DNA from: Tieghemiomyces parasiticus
Taxonomy: Eukaryota; Kickxellomycota; Dimargaritomycetes; Dimargaritales; Dimargaritaceae
Direction: 5' to 3'
Length of the DNA stretch: 34,521 bases
NCBI GenBank assembly: GCA_027575765.1
Contig: JANBPT010000470.1
Coordinates: forward strand, 1 to 34,521
The position numbers and the translations under genes are program-made. This document shows positions 13,588 through 24,701 of the stretch, in pieces (position 1 is the stretch's first letter; each line of letters starts with the position of its first letter). The notes under the pieces are model-generated. The model was not told where the DNA came from, searched no databases, and worked only from the letters and a program-made list of their open reading frames with translations.

Positions 13588-16465
13588 ATGTTAGTCACCG
13601 ACAAATCATCCCGGTCCAAACGCAAGGACGCCGCGAACGACGGCCAGACGATCTCCGACGGGTCCTATGCGTCCAGTCCGGATCGGCCCTCCTCATCCAC
13701 CCGGGCGGAGAAAGCGCCGGAGAGGCCGCCGTCCAAGCCTAGCAAGCGGATGGCCCAAGCGGCCGTCCCGACCATTCGCAAGAAGCGCGGCTATAATATT
13801 CATAAGGTAGTCGACCCTGCAAATTCACCTCAGCCTCGACCCCGCAAGGTCCATAGGCCAGTCGCGACGGAGTTTTTCTCGCCCGACTTTGTGGATTCGG
13901 ATGATAGTATCGACAATATGGTGATGCCGGCTGGCACCGGTAGTAGAAATGACGATGGGCTAGGCGAAGGTGAAAGGGTTGACGAGGTGGGGGATATGAC
14001 GACCTCCTGGCGAATAGCCAGGCCTCGGCCTCTGTCGTCCATCGCCCGTTCGACATCTCCGTCATCGGACCAGAGTTATGGAAGTGGGAGGAGGAGTAGG
14101 AGGAACAGGAGAAGCGGACTCGACGACGACACTAACGAGTCCTCCCGGAATGATGTTACCGCCCCCTCCCCACAGCCATCAGCCCTCCAGGCAGCCAAGC
14201 GGAAATCTACCAGTAAACCACCCGTGGCAACAGTGACGGTGCCGGTGGAGGAGGTGGAGGAGGAAGAAGACGAAACAGATGATGCGGAGGAAAGGGGGCG
14301 GTCTGGGATTCCATTGTCGTCGTCGTCGTCAGCCCAGCAGCGAGGTTTGCCCGCCAGTCAATCGTCCGTGTCCGAAGTCGAGGTCGAACCAGTAAAGAGT
14401 AATCTGAACTTTGCCACTTGGGATGATTTTGTCCCCTTGTCAGGGGGTCGCGTCGCCACGGCCATGGCTGCCAACTTCGCCGGTGCTTCCGATACTACTA
14501 GCACCGCCCGCCGCAAACGCCTCCGTCGGTCCATTGACGCTTGCCTCGTGAGTCTGGCGGCTGGCCCTTCGCCCTCGTCCTCGCCCACCGTCCCGCATCT
14601 ACCGTGTAAGGCCGAGGCGGTCATCAATCCGTCACCTACAATTGCGACCAAAACCAAGCAGGCATCTGGTTCACACTCTAAAGCCGCTGTCGTCACTGCC
14701 GCCGCTGCCCAGACAAACCCAGGGTCACCAGCTTCGCCGGCCAAACCGACCCCTGCGCCCATCGATAAGGCCCCCGCCGCCAAGTCACCGGTCCGAAGAA
14801 AGTCACGAGCGGTGGATTACCAGGTGCCTGTGGCCACATCCCCACGCGAAGAATCGGCCCCTGTCCGTGATGAACCGCCTACGCCGCTCCCCCCGCGCCG
14901 CCGTACCGTCTCGGATCTCCTTGCCCAGCCCACGCCGCGCCGACCAGGGTCCGAGTCCTCGCCACCGCCTGAAATCGGAGGTAGGCTTTGAGTGATTTGC
15001 CTTTTAGTTTCCCAATTCTCGCCACTTTAGGTTACAGCGGCTAGCTGGGGTCATTTAATACCGAGTGTATCAGCAATAGCACGTATCGCCTAACCTAAGC
15101 CGATTTCCCCGGTTGTTGTTTTTTTCGTTCGTTTCTAACTATACTCTCTTGGCTATGTATTCTTTTCCTTACGCAACGCAGACGCCGCACTGAAGTGCCG
15201 GTGCCAGGATCCTACCGCACGCAAGGTAAGTGCAAGGTGGATCGGCCGGCACTACTCCGCATTCGGTATTAACTTACGTCATAGTCACCCTGACTCTACT
15301 TACTCACCCCGTTCCTGTCCTCCACCACCACCGCCCCAATCTCCAATACGTATTGCGTTTCCAGGCCGCCCAGCACGTCATCGACTATGAAAAACGCTAC
15401 AACGAACTTGCTAGTCTCCGGATCACCGAGCCTGAGCGGCTACTCAAGGAGTACAGGGAGAAGCTAGCAGCCGTGTCGATCCGGTCCGAGTCCCCGACCC
15501 CACCCTCGGCGGCTTCACGCGCGGAACTAGCCCGGGCCACCCAGCGGCTCCGCGCCCTGGAACTCCAGACGGCGCAATTAGAAGAACAACTAGCAAAAGC
15601 CAACCGGGAGCTGGGTATCCTGCGGCAGCGCCGGACCGAGGATGGTGCGTCGTGGCAAGCGGAGCTCACCGAGATCCGAAAGGCCAACGACCAGGAACAG
15701 CAGCAATGGGTGGAGGACCGTAAGGCGTGGCAGGCGGAACTCACGGCCCTTCGGCGAGCGGCCGATGAGGCCAAGGACACTTGGGACTACGAGCGGTTGG
15801 CTCTACACAAGAAGCTGGGTCAGGCCCAACGGGCTGCCGAGCTGGCGGCCTCCGAAGTCAAGCCGCCGGCCGTAGCCGCCCCGACTGCCGCCGCCGCGGA
15901 GACGACAGCCTACCTTCCGCCGTTGGCCACGCCGGCCCACCTTGACCTCTACTACGCACTGACCGGGGTCAAGGTGGTCGAGGTGGCTACCGTGGAGCCC
16001 GACTATGAGACCGATGCCGAGGGTGAGGGCAATGGTGGCCACAAGTTCGAGGGCGAGGGGAACGAGGACCGGAAGCCCCCGGGGCTTACCGCAGCAGCAG
16101 CAGTAGCAACCTCCCCCACCCGCGAACCCGATACGGCATCATTGAACCGGTCGGCCCAACCGCGTGCGGAAGGAGTCGATCTCGAGTTTACATGTACCCA
16201 GACCAACCGCCTCCGAACGCTCACCTATACGCTGACCTTCCCACAGGACGAACAGGACACCATGGTTTACCGATTCGTCAGTGACGCTTTGCACCCGCAC
16301 ATCGATCCCAACGCAAGTGTGGGTAGTATGCCCCACTGGCTCACCAAAGAATCGCGGCGGTTCGACTGCAATGACGGCCCCCTGTTTCTGACTCGTATTG
16401 TGAAGGTACTCCGGGAAAACGAGATCAAGGTTGAGGAGTCTGACGAAGGGTCGCAGGAGACGTGA
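13588..16465 (+). CDS. CSM1/PCS1: Monopolin complex subunit Csm1/Pcs1-like chromosome segregation protein
   Basis: Three exons: 13588-14980, 15182-15225 (44 bases) and 15365-16465. The junctions are GT-AG and phase-matched, giving 845 residues. Residues 1 to about 465 are basic, Ser/Pro-rich and disordered, with an acidic run VEEVEEEEDETDD. Exon 3 encodes a Glu/Gln/Arg-rich coiled coil (about residues 490-640). The C-terminus looks like the Csm1 globular domain: YYALTGVKVVEV, then FTCTQTNRLRTLTYTLTF, then MPHWLTKESRRFD followed by FLTRIVKVLREN. Csm1/Pcs1 dimers crosslink kinetochore components, giving mono-orientation in meiosis or clamping of microtubule sites in mitosis, with further roles at rDNA. 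The protein is much longer than yeast Csm1 because of the disordered N-terminus. An AATAAA lies about 195 bases past the stop. The family call rests on domain pattern, not alignment. Confidence 0.75.
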
Positions 16466-17412
16466 TGACCCTCCTCCCCTTCCCCCCCCCCGCCGCGCGT
16501 GGGTAGGGGGAGGGGCAATGTCAAGTTAGGCTCACCTTGGCTGATACCACGCAAATCGGTATGTTCCATCGAACCTATCATGTTTCCTTCATTATTTTTA
16601 TACTGTGTGCGTCTCCGGGGTGATCTCTCTCCCCCCCTCCGCACGTACGCAACTATTTAATAAATGTATTCAAGTTCTAGACATTTCATTTACTTTTACA
16701 GTAATAGATTTAATGCGGGGAATAATGAATGCGATCACCACAGTCGATGAAATAACTGCGAGGGTTGGTCTGGTCCGACCGTTGCTAAATAGGCACGACC
16801 ATGGTCTACCTGTTGTGTGACGTGAGACATACCGGTATGGAGAAAAATGCGACACAGCCCTAGCTCCCGCCATCGGCCTGGGGGTAGTTAGTTTGGCAGG
16901 TACAATGGCCACCGGCAGCGAAGTGACGTTGGGCCCATTTGCCACTTCTCTTCTCGATCCCGCCCTCTCTCCCTCCTACACCACATCTGGACCGCCTTGG
17001 TTTCTCGCGTAGGCTTCGAGACTCTGGACGGAGTCACCGATGCCGAGAACGCAGGCCACTTAAGCTCGCTATCCCCCTCCTCCCTTCCGCCTCACGGGAT
17101 ACTACCGGCTTAGTATGCACGGTAGGCTCAGTAAAGGCCACCAAGCGCCGAGGAGGGGGATCCCCGTTGCTCACAGCCGCCGCTACCCGGTTCGTCCTAC
17201 CACCCCCGTGCCTTCTATCGGGACTGCTTTATATAAAGCAGTCCCTGTGTCGTGCCCAGGGAGAGCCGCAGAATATCTTCTAGTCACCACTGTCTTACCC
17301 CTACCAACCTCCTAGCTGTACAACTGCTCTGATTTTAGCCAATTCGTCAACCCAATCAACCGACCTACCGACCGACTGACTGGCCCGTGTCCTCCTCGTC
17401 CTTACTTCAGGC
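16466..17412. other. Intergenic region between CSM1/PCS1 and the CBM19-like gene
   Basis: This holds the 3' flank of CSM1/PCS1 with a C-rich then G-rich patch (16475-16516), an AT-rich stretch near 16640-16720, and the promoter of the next gene from about 17200. The frame at 16670-16945 (minus) shows no recognisable motif. No gene is supported. Confidence 0.5.
17220..17245. promoter_or_regulatory. Perfect 26-base palindrome containing the TATA box of the CBM19-like gene
   Basis: Bases 17220-17245 are exactly self-complementary around 17232/17233. The centre reads tttatataaa and the outer ends are GGGACTGC and GCAGTCCC. It lies about 170 bases upstream of the start codon at 17413, so the TATA element is embedded in the palindrome. 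The palindrome is seen directly; the promoter role is inferred. Confidence 0.6.
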
Positions 17413-18417
17413 ATGTTCAAGTCAGTTCTTGTCCTCCCTGTCCTGGTGGCTGGACTCGCGGCCGCTGCACATGACCCGCGCGCCAGCGTGACTCTGTCAA
17501 TTGTCGGCTTGTCCCCGGTCAACGGTATCGAACCGACCGTCATGGTGTCGATCAGCGGCCCCGAGCTGGGTGAGCAGGCTACCCCGACCCTATCGCCTAC
17601 GGATGGTGGTGGTGGTGTCGTGACCAGCACCACCATCGTGGGCCCGGATAACGAGATGAGCACCGTCACTGTGGGTACGACGACGACGGTTTCGCGCGTG
17701 ACGAGCCCCACTACGGGTGGAAGCAACGCTACTGCTACTGGCGGTGCGGGAGGTGGCTCCCCCATAGCCCCTATGAGTACCACCACCGCCATCAGTACCA
17801 CCACCAAATTCACCGCGGGCATGGCGTCTCCGACCCCGTCCGTGGGGACGGCCATCTCAGTGCCGAGTCATTCGACGGTCGGGCCTCTATCTGCAACCCC
17901 GGCGGCCGTCTACCCGATTGTCCCCCTTCCCTCGTTGATGAGCTCCCCGACTGCCGTAGCGGCCCCCTCTTACCATCCGACTCCGATAGGCGCCCTAACC
18001 CTCTGTGGTTCGCAGACGGTCGGGTCCACCACGGCTATCATCCTGTCGCCCACTCCGTCTTTCACCACGGCCAGCAGCGGGAGCGTCGGTGCCGGTACGG
18101 GCGGGGCGAGTGGTGGTGGTTATTACAGTAATTGTAGATGCTACTGTCCCGCAGGCGACATGGGTGTTGGAGCCGGTGGCAGCAGTGTGAGTGCTAATCC
18201 CTCGCAGACTGTGGTCTCCGCGTCGAGTGAGAGCAGCCCCGTTGGTGAGGGCCAGTGCGCTGACGGCTACTTTCGCTGCCGCGGCACTAACGGCCCCCAG
18301 TTTGACAAATGCGATCACGGAAAGTGGGTCGGGTTCGAATGCGGTCCCGGGACCGTGTGCCAGGAGGTAAATGAAGCAGTGGTGTGCGCCTACCCTGGGA
18401 CCAGCAGCCTGGCGTGA
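17413..18417 (+). CDS. Secreted Ser/Thr-rich protein with C-terminal CBM19-like chitin-binding module
   Basis: One exon of 334 residues. The N-terminus (MFKSVLVLPVLVAGLAAAA) is a typical signal peptide. A long Thr/Ser/Pro/Gly-rich region follows (about 40-275), likely heavily O-glycosylated, with one short Cys/Tyr patch (NCRCYCPAGD). Residues about 279-330 form a cysteine-spaced module (CADGYFRC, FDKCDHGKWVGFEC, GPGTVCQ, VVCAYP) resembling family 19 carbohydrate-binding modules of fungal chitinases. No catalytic domain and no hydrophobic C-terminal anchor are present. The likely role is a wall-associated or secreted chitin-binding protein. Alternatives are other small cysteine-rich wall modules. 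The start is the first ATG after the TATA palindrome and opens directly into the signal peptide. Confidence 0.75.
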   Translation: MFKSVLVLPVLVAGLAAAAHDPRASVTLSIVGLSPVNGIEPTVMVSISGPELGEQATPTLSPTDGGGGVVTSTTIVGPDNEMSTVTVGTTTTVSRVTSPTTGGSNATATGGAGGGSPIAPMSTTTAISTTTKFTAGMASPTPSVGTAISVPSHSTVGPLSATPAAVYPIVPLPSLMSSPTAVAAPSYHPTPIGALTLCGSQTVGSTTAIILSPTPSFTTASSGSVGAGTGGASGGGYYSNCRCYCPAGDMGVGAGGSSVSANPSQTVVSASSESSPVGEGQCADGYFRCRGTNGPQFDKCDHGKWVGFECGPGTVCQEVNEAVVCAYPGTSSLA

Positions 18418-19326
18418 GCAGAGAACTTTCTTGGACCACACCGGGGGCCTCGACGGTAGTATAGTGTTTAGCGGCAACGTGGCTCTTTTTCCTCGTCATA
18501 TTTTTCTCTACCCTTGCATACTTCGCATCATCTGGCAGGCTTAAAATACATTTATTGCTTCAGGCTTTAATGCCTTTGGTCTATCGCTTGGTCAACAAGG
18601 TTTTGGTCCGCACAGCAGCCGTCCCGTTTGGCCACGGCCCCCGATTACATTACATGTGCTGTGGAGATGGGGAAGAAAAGGGATGTTGTCCTATCAGTGG
18701 TGTACCAAGGAAGGGCAGGATTGTCCACTACTAGCTACAATCCTGTGGCCTTCATGGTTAGGTGCTCCGCACTTGTTGCTCCGCGAATGAAGACAGAGCA
18801 CGTTGCGTCCTTTGGCTTCCAATGTGTGACGCTACACGAACCTCCGTGCCTCCTACCACCTGCGCTGAACTGGCACCTGCCGGGTGCGCTTGGGCAGGGT
18901 CCGTAAAGCCCTTGCGGCACCAGCAGAGAAAAATGATGCGGGAGTGTACAGTACCTACCCCCCGTCACCATTTGGATAGTGGGTGGGGGGGGCACCGGGT
19001 CGGTCATATACTTGGTACGCTCATCACTTTTCGTTTCACTATAAGAACCGTCTACTGTGAGTCGTTTATAGTTACTGCACTGTACGAATCCCCGGCCTCG
19101 GTCTTGACGTTCCTCATCCTCTGGTCCCATCTGTCAGCGCCTCCGCCTTGACGCTCCACCGCATCCAACCCATCTTCGCCGACTACCTCGTCGGGCCGCT
19201 AGTCCCTTACCCTACGCCGCTTACCAAAAGTTTGTCCTGGCTCATCTCGGCCTCATCGTCCTCCTTATATTTGCCACCTCACACACACACCCACACCTAC
19301 ACACACATATAACCTCTCTTTTTGGC
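18418..19326. other. Intergenic region upstream of SCJ1
   Basis: I see no gene. Overlapping frames on both strands (18735-19130 minus, 18762-19151 plus) lack motifs and convincing splice partners. A CA-rich stretch (19280-19311) lies just before the SCJ1 start. Confidence 0.5.
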
Positions 19327-20526
19327 ATGGTCTTGCTCTTTTCGCATCGGTCACGCCCAACTGCGGGCTTCTGGCTCGTAGCTTTCGCCCTCTTCCTCGT
19401 TGTCGTTTCGGCCTCCCGGGACTTTTACAAGATCCTCGGCGTGGACCGCCAGGCCTCTATAGCGGACATCAAGAAGGCGTATCGCACGTTGTCGAAACTG
19501 CACCACCCGGACAAGAATCCCGGTGATGATGCGGCCACAGCCAAGTTTGCCGAGCTCTCTGAGGCATATGGCGTGCTTAGCGACGAAGAATCCCGGGCGA
19601 CCTACGACCGTTTCGGTGAAGACGGCCTCAAGAACGGCAGCGGCGGCGGTGGTGGTTTCCACGGCGGCGATCCCTTCGATATCTTTGCCCAGTTCTTCGG
19701 CGGCGGCGGCGGCGGTGGCCATGGCCATCAAAAGCAGGAAACCCGTGGTCCGTCGTTCGCCCTCCCGCTTGACGTAACCCTCGCCGAACTATTCGTGGGC
19801 CAGACCATGGAGATGGAAATTTCCCGCCAGGTGCTCTGCGACCACTGCCACGGATCGGGTGCCGAGGACCCCGACGATGTGACGACCTGCACAACGTGTC
19901 AGGGCCGTGGCGTGCGCGTGATGCAGCAAATGATTGCGCCGGGGTTCGTCCAGTCCGTCCATACGACTTGCGACGCGTGCAGTGGGACGGGCCAGGTGGT
20001 CAAGACCCAGTGCAAGACTTGTCAGGGCCACAAGGTCCAGCGGTCCAACGAGATGCTCACCATTCCCGTGGTATCAGGTATGCCCGACGGTCACCGCATT
20101 CCCTTTGAGCGTATGGCCGACCAGAGTCCCGACTGGGACGTCCCTGGAAGCGTGGTATTCATCGTGCGTACCGCTCCGCACCCGACCCTCGCCCGCGAGG
20201 GCAGTGACCTCCACTTGAAGTACACCATCAGCCTCCTCCAGGCGCTCGTGGGATTCGATGAGTCCTTTACCCACCTTGATGGGAAGACCGTGGTGCCCCT
20301 CCGGCGGTCCACCGTGACTCCACCCGGTCACGTCCAAAAGATTGTAGGCCAGGGGATGCCCCACTACGACTCCGAGTCAGACACCGCTAAGGGCACTGGC
20401 GACCTCTACGTCCACTATACCGTCGACTTTCCCAAGACTATCGCGGCCAAAGACCAGATCGCCTTGCGCAGTATCCTCGGCGACAAGACTGCGCCCAGCC
20501 AGGCAACCAAACATGATGAGTTGTAG
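19327..20526 (+). CDS. SCJ1: ER-lumenal type I DnaJ (Hsp40) co-chaperone, Scj1-like
   Basis: One exon of 399 residues. The N-terminus has a signal sequence (WLVAFALFLVVVSAS, about 16-30). The J domain (about 31-95) carries the HPD triad at 60-62, which stimulates Hsp70 ATPase. A Gly/Phe linker follows (about 103-135). The zinc-binding domain has four CxxCxGxG-type repeats: CDHCHGSG (171), CTTCQGRG (188), CDACSGTG (215) and CKTCQGHK (229, last glycine changed). A C-terminal substrate-binding region follows and the protein ends in KHDEL (HDEL at 396-399), the ER retrieval signal. In yeast, Scj1 works with the lumenal Hsp70 Kar2/BiP in folding and ER-associated degradation. Signal peptide, DnaJ architecture and HDEL together make the assignment firm. 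Confidence 0.95.
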   Translation: MVLLFSHRSRPTAGFWLVAFALFLVVVSASRDFYKILGVDRQASIADIKKAYRTLSKLHHPDKNPGDDAATAKFAELSEAYGVLSDEESRATYDRFGEDGLKNGSGGGGGFHGGDPFDIFAQFFGGGGGGGHGHQKQETRGPSFALPLDVTLAELFVGQTMEMEISRQVLCDHCHGSGAEDPDDVTTCTTCQGRGVRVMQQMIAPGFVQSVHTTCDACSGTGQVVKTQCKTCQGHKVQRSNEMLTIPVVSGMPDGHRIPFERMADQSPDWDVPGSVVFIVRTAPHPTLAREGSDLHLKYTISLLQALVGFDESFTHLDGKTVVPLRRSTVTPPGHVQKIVGQGMPHYDSESDTAKGTGDLYVHYTVDFPKTIAAKDQIALRSILGDKTAPSQATKHDEL

Positions 20527-21015
20527 GTCGTGTATACCTTCTCCCCCTCCCTCCTCGTTTCCCTCACTCTGGTTATCATGTAGAGATACCAACGGTTTTT
20601 TAGGACTTTAAAAAAGCAAGGAATATATAACTTTGGCGTAGGGTCAAAATCGTTTGACATGATGATGGTGTGGTGGGTTGCGATTGTTTTACTCAGTGGT
20701 GCCTTTTAGTTAGGCACGGGTATTCGGGGATGGGAAAGCGCCAAGCTAGCGCGCAGGTGGCAGATGAACATCAGGCGAGGGGTGGATCAATTCATATTAG
20801 GGAAGGTGAAGAGAGTGTGTTAATGAGAAGGAGGAAGGGGGGTAGCGTAAAGAGAACTAGAAAGAAAAAAGACGGTGTCGGTTAGGAGTAAAAGTGATGC
20901 GTGAAAGCGATAACGAAAAAAAAAACACAAGGCGTAAAACAGCAGGGTAAGGCACAGGATGCAGGAACACCCCATCTGCATTAGAAAGTAGCCACGATCA
21001 AACCAATTGGACACC
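20527..21015. other. Convergent 3' flanks of SCJ1 and the septin gene
   Basis: The two genes converge here. The stretch is A/T- and purine-rich with an A9 run near 20915. I see nothing else. Confidence 0.5.
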
Positions 21016-22699
21016 TTAGTTGGCACCGTTCGTCATGGCCTCGGCAACGGGCGCGGCCGGATGGCTGGAGGCCGGGCTAGCGTTAGCAGGGCTGCTCATG
21101 CACTGGTAACGGAAGGTCTCGTAGTGCATGTGGGCGGTGGTCTCGACAAGGTCGTGGAGATGGGTACGGGTGAGGAAATCACGGAGGTGGATAAAGTCGC
21201 AGTGGGTCTCGTCCTCCACGTTGATGATGCCCCAGCGGTGACGGCGGCCACGGACGGTCTGGCCGTTCACCTCGAAGGTCTGCTCGGAACCCACCACGGA
21301 GAACGGGGTCAGGTCCTTGACGGTCTGAAGGAGGGCCTTGTCGGCGGCGTCATCCTCGTCGCTGGCATACGGGTACACATTAATCCGGTGGAAGGCAAGC
21401 TCGTCCTTGATGCGGCGCTTGAAGGCCGCACGCTCCTCGGGCGTCAGCGAGTCGGCCTTGGCGATCACGGGCACCACGTTGACAACCTGAGTCAGGTGGC
21501 GCAGGACCTCAATGTCCAAAGGCTTGAGCGAGTGGCCGCTGGGGGAAATAAAGAAGAGGCAGCAGTGCACCCGGGTGTCCGGAATGAGACGGTCGCGGGA
21601 GGGCGAGGCCTCGCGCTCGAGGTAGGAGCGGTGCTGGTCGGTGATGTAGTTGATGATAGGCTGCCAGCTGGGTTAAGGAGGCGAGGAAGGGAGGGGAAGG
21701 CAGTGGTGTTAGACGAGGCAAGGCTGTCCAGCGAGCCAGACGGCGCGGACCAGGGAAGGGGGTATGTCAGCAAGGAACACTTACCACTGGTCATTGTTGA
21801 CCTGGTCGGCGTAGCCGGGAGTATCCACGATGGTCAGGCGCATCTTGACGTTGTTCTCCTCGACCACTGGGTAAGGGTGGGGGGCGATAGGGGGGCCAGG
21901 TAGGGTGGCGATGGGTTTACAACCTAAGTGAGAGTTGGCCGAGGATAGGCATCTTGTAGCGGCCGTGGGTGACCCGGGGGGTTCAGTCACGGGGACCATC
22001 CTCCTTCTGTCGATGGCTGACGCCCGGTCATCGCGGCGACTACGCAGCTAGCACTCGCGTTCAAGGTACTTACGGTGAGTGACCGGGGTGATGTCGACGG
22101 TCTTGCGGGAGGGCTCAGTGGCGGTCTTGCGGCCCTTGCTGTCAATCAAGTGAGCGGAGAAGATGGTGTTGACCATGGTGGACTTTCCCAGACCGGTTTC
22201 GCCTGGAAATTAGGGGCGGGGTGGGTGTGGTGGGCGGCGGGCAACGAAATTAGTGAGTGGCCAGTAAGAGCGGCGATTGGCCAGCTGACAAGTGGGCTTT
22301 GGTAACGAATACAACTGCCAGCGAACCGCGGTAGGGCCGTTGGACTTACCGACTAGGATAACATTAAAGTTGAAACCGCGCTTGAGGAACTTGCGCTCAA
22401 TCTGCCGGGTGACGGTGTCGAACCCGACGTAGTTGTTGAGGTTCATCTGAGTGTGGGTAAGGTGGCAGGAGATGACGGCAGGAGGGTATGTGAGAGAGCC
22501 GGCGGGTGTCTGCAGGAGTTGGCGTCAGAGCCAGGGATGCGGATCCACGCTGGCGAACGGGGCGGCCTGAGCCCTTGAGATGGGCCCGGCGGATGTCCTT
22601 AAGTCGTGGCTCGCCAGATGTAGTAAGCACTCCAGCAGGCACGTCGTCTGGTGGAGGCAAACAACGAAGACATACCTTAGGGTGGGCAGAGGCAGCCAT
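21016..22699 (-). CDS. CDC10: Septin, Cdc10-type
   Basis: Five exons on the minus strand: 22699-22676, 22446-22350, 22202-22074, 21866-21785 and 21667-21016. All are GT-AG and phase-consistent, giving 327 residues. GTPase motifs are G1 GETGLGKST (about 41-49), G3 DTPG (98-101) and G4 AKAD (about 180-183). The septin unique element follows (GRRHRWGIINVEDETHCDFIHLR, shortened here to its core RWGIINVED). The NNDQC/WQPI junction is restored only by splicing, which supports the model. The tail is short, Ala/Pro/Ser-rich and lacks a coiled coil, which points to the Cdc10 class. Septins polymerise into filaments and rings at division sites and hyphal structures. An 8-codon first exon is typical of small fungal initiator exons. 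Confidence 0.93.
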
Positions 22700-23789
22700 G
22701 GCGTGAGTAAGTTTAGGGATTGTGAAGAGGGCAGTAAGAATACAAAAGGTTACGTTGAGAAGGTGCTGAAGATTTAACCAAGCGAAGACCGTGTGTGTCC
22801 CATGGAAAGTGGATGAGCGACGGGATGAAGGTGATGGCGATCAGGCGAGGAAGGTTTGGGAGCGGGTTAAGGGGAGAAGAGGGCTATCGAGAAAAAAATG
22901 TAGGTACTGGGAGAGAAGCGCAACGGAGAGGCGACCGACACAGCGCACTGGAATGGTATGGGGCTCGCCTCCGAGAGCGGCCGTTGCTCTGCTCCCATCA
23001 CAACTCAGCACTGGCTGTGCTCGAAGGGCGATTAGACTATTCAGGAGACAGTATTAAAGAGGCCAGGAATCTGTGAGTCGCCGGGCTCTCTCGGCTGGAG
23101 CAGAGGGTGTCGTATCGGGAAAGGTGATCCAGGGGGGGGGGGGTTGTATGAGAGGAGGCTGAACCAGGAGAAGTGGGAAAAGGGGCTTCAGCGGAGCCCA
23201 GCGTTCGTAACTCAGGGGGGGGGGGGGATAAGCGCCGCCGTAGCCTTGTAGTCCAGGTCTCCAGGGATGTAATCGTCCGGTGGAAAGCGTACTGTTCTGA
23301 AGTCCCAGGTCAGCTGTGGAGTGAAGTCCTGGTGTCCTCCCCAATAAGTAGATTGTGGGCACCCACGCCGCTGGATAAGTCTTAGGTCGACAGCGCAGCT
23401 CTTACACGGCCCCAGCTGGTGTCCCTCTCTACGTCCATTCCCCGTGCGGTCAACCATCACATATTCCTTCCTGATGTTGCAGTGAGTGCCCCTACATTCG
23501 ATTAACAGTGCCCTGAAACCGTGATAACAGGAGGTATGCGTATCAACACTACAAGGGCGCATCCCCGTTTATGCCATAGCGGTGGCTAACCTCACCAAAA
23601 TCTGGCTTCATTACTGACTGGGTGAATGTCTGATTGAGCTGCGCCTATAAAGGGTGAACCCTAGCAGCGACTAGGGACCGCCGTGATAAGAAATGCGGGC
23701 AACTCGGGTAAGAGAAAGGGGGAGGGAATGCAATTGTACAAATTGTGCGCGAGGAGGCAGTATGAAAAGTTGAATCGTAGGAAGAGGGG
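22700..23789. other. Region between the septin and RPAIN genes
   Basis: This is the septin promoter side plus the 3' flank of RPAIN. Two long G tracts lie at 23132-23143 and 23215-23227. An ATG-led minus-strand frame of 116 codons (23562-23212) ends directly in the second tract, and a plus-strand frame (23173-23385) overlaps it. Neither has a recognised motif, so neither is called. Confidence 0.4.
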
Positions 23790-24701
23790 TCAGGCCACCA
23801 CCTCGTAGCAGTCGCAGGCGTCGCAGAGGGCCAGATAGCCTGCGGACGGGTGGTAGGTTAGCGCCGGGGTACTGCGTGGGCAACCCGAATGGGCATGGTG
23901 GAGGGCCACGACATTCAGGCGGTCAAACACGGTGGCCGGTACGGCCAGGCCGCACTGGGTGCACCGACAGGCCGCAGGTGAGATGATCTGTAGACCCTGA
24001 TCGCACCGGCACTGCGGGCAGGGCGTGTTGCCCGGGGTCAGGACAGTCTCTGTAGGGCGGTACAGGTGGGCAACGGCCGAATCGACGTCACCCTGTTCAA
24101 ACTGTTCCACCGAAGCCTGGTATGCCGCCGCAGCTGCCTCTTCCCCGTCGTCATGGCTGTGGCCAGATTGGAACCGGGCCTCAGCGCGCAACTCGGTCTC
24201 CAATTCGGCCAGAAATTCTGGATCCATCGTGTGCGCGTCCACAAGTGTCCCCGACCGTTTCTCAGCCTCCCATTGTGCCTGGAGGTCACGCTGAAGTTGA
24301 GCCCACTCGCTTCGCACAATCTTTTGCAACCATGCGTCCTCGTCAGGCGGGCTTCCGGTGGGCCCGTTCTCACTTTCGCTGTCTTCATCATCGTCATCAT
24401 CGAGAGGGTCGCTTGACGAGAGACCCCGGTTGGTGGTTCGGTTACGGCTCTGACGTTCCAGGCGTGCCCCGCGAACGCGGTCCAGGCACTGCTGCTTCAG
24501 CCGGTCCTGCCAGCTGGCACCCAGGCGTAGTGGTGATACCGATGGGGTAAGGGTGTGCCGGTAGGTACCCGGCCGTGTCGGGGTTTGCTGCGGCGCGCTC
24601 ATGGTCGTACGCGATCGCCGCGGTGTGGTGGGAGGCAGGGGCGGCGGTTTTCCCGCACCGATAGCGGTGGAGACGGGTTTGGTCGCTCCGGCGATTGTCA
24701 T
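23790..24701 (-). CDS. RPAIN: RPA-interacting protein (RPAIN/RIP) homolog
   Basis: The frame encodes 303 residues from the ATG at 24701; it is open further upstream to 24992 but only from a non-ATG codon. A basic segment SWQDRLKQQCLDRVRGARL (about 63-81) matches the RPA-binding N-terminal domain. An acidic stretch follows (DDDDDEDSESE). The C-terminus is a zinc-binding domain with CPQC, CRCTQCG, GCP and LCDACDC. In animals RPAIN binds replication protein A and aids its nuclear import and loading. The protein is longer than human RPAIN (219 residues), mostly through the disordered front. A second methionine at residue 34 is an alternative start. The opposite-strand frames 24025-24550 are shadows of this gene. 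Confidence 0.85.
   Translation of the reverse strand: MTIAGATKPVSTAIGAGKPPPLPPTTPRRSRTTMSAPQQTPTRPGTYRHTLTPSVSPLRLGASWQDRLKQQCLDRVRGARLERQSRNRTTNRGLSSSDPLDDDDDEDSESENGPTGSPPDEDAWLQKIVRSEWAQLQRDLQAQWEAEKRSGTLVDAHTMDPEFLAELETELRAEARFQSGHSHDDGEEAAAAAYQASVEQFEQGDVDSAVAHLYRPTETVLTPGNTPCPQCRCDQGLQIISPAACRCTQCGLAVPATVFDRLNVVALHHAHSGCPRSTPALTYHPSAGYLALCDACDCYEVVA

Noticed and set aside
15230..15364. Upstream extension of the CSM1/PCS1 third exon
   Set aside because: This is intron 2. A gtaagt donor at 15226 and tttccag acceptor at 15364 restore the frame from exon 2.
18325..18350. tRNA B-box-like GGTTCGAAT word
   Set aside because: It lies inside the chitin-binding module coding sequence, with no cloverleaf or A-box at the right spacing. 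The similar word near 800 is NRPS coding.
19523..20364. Several long alternative frames over SCJ1
   Set aside because: They are shadows of a fully motif-supported DnaJ gene with high GC third positions.
23212..23562. 116-codon ATG-led minus-strand frame
   Set aside because: It ends in a homopolymer tract (poly-Pro from C13), has no recognised motif, and a competing frame exists on the other strand. It is kept only as a note.
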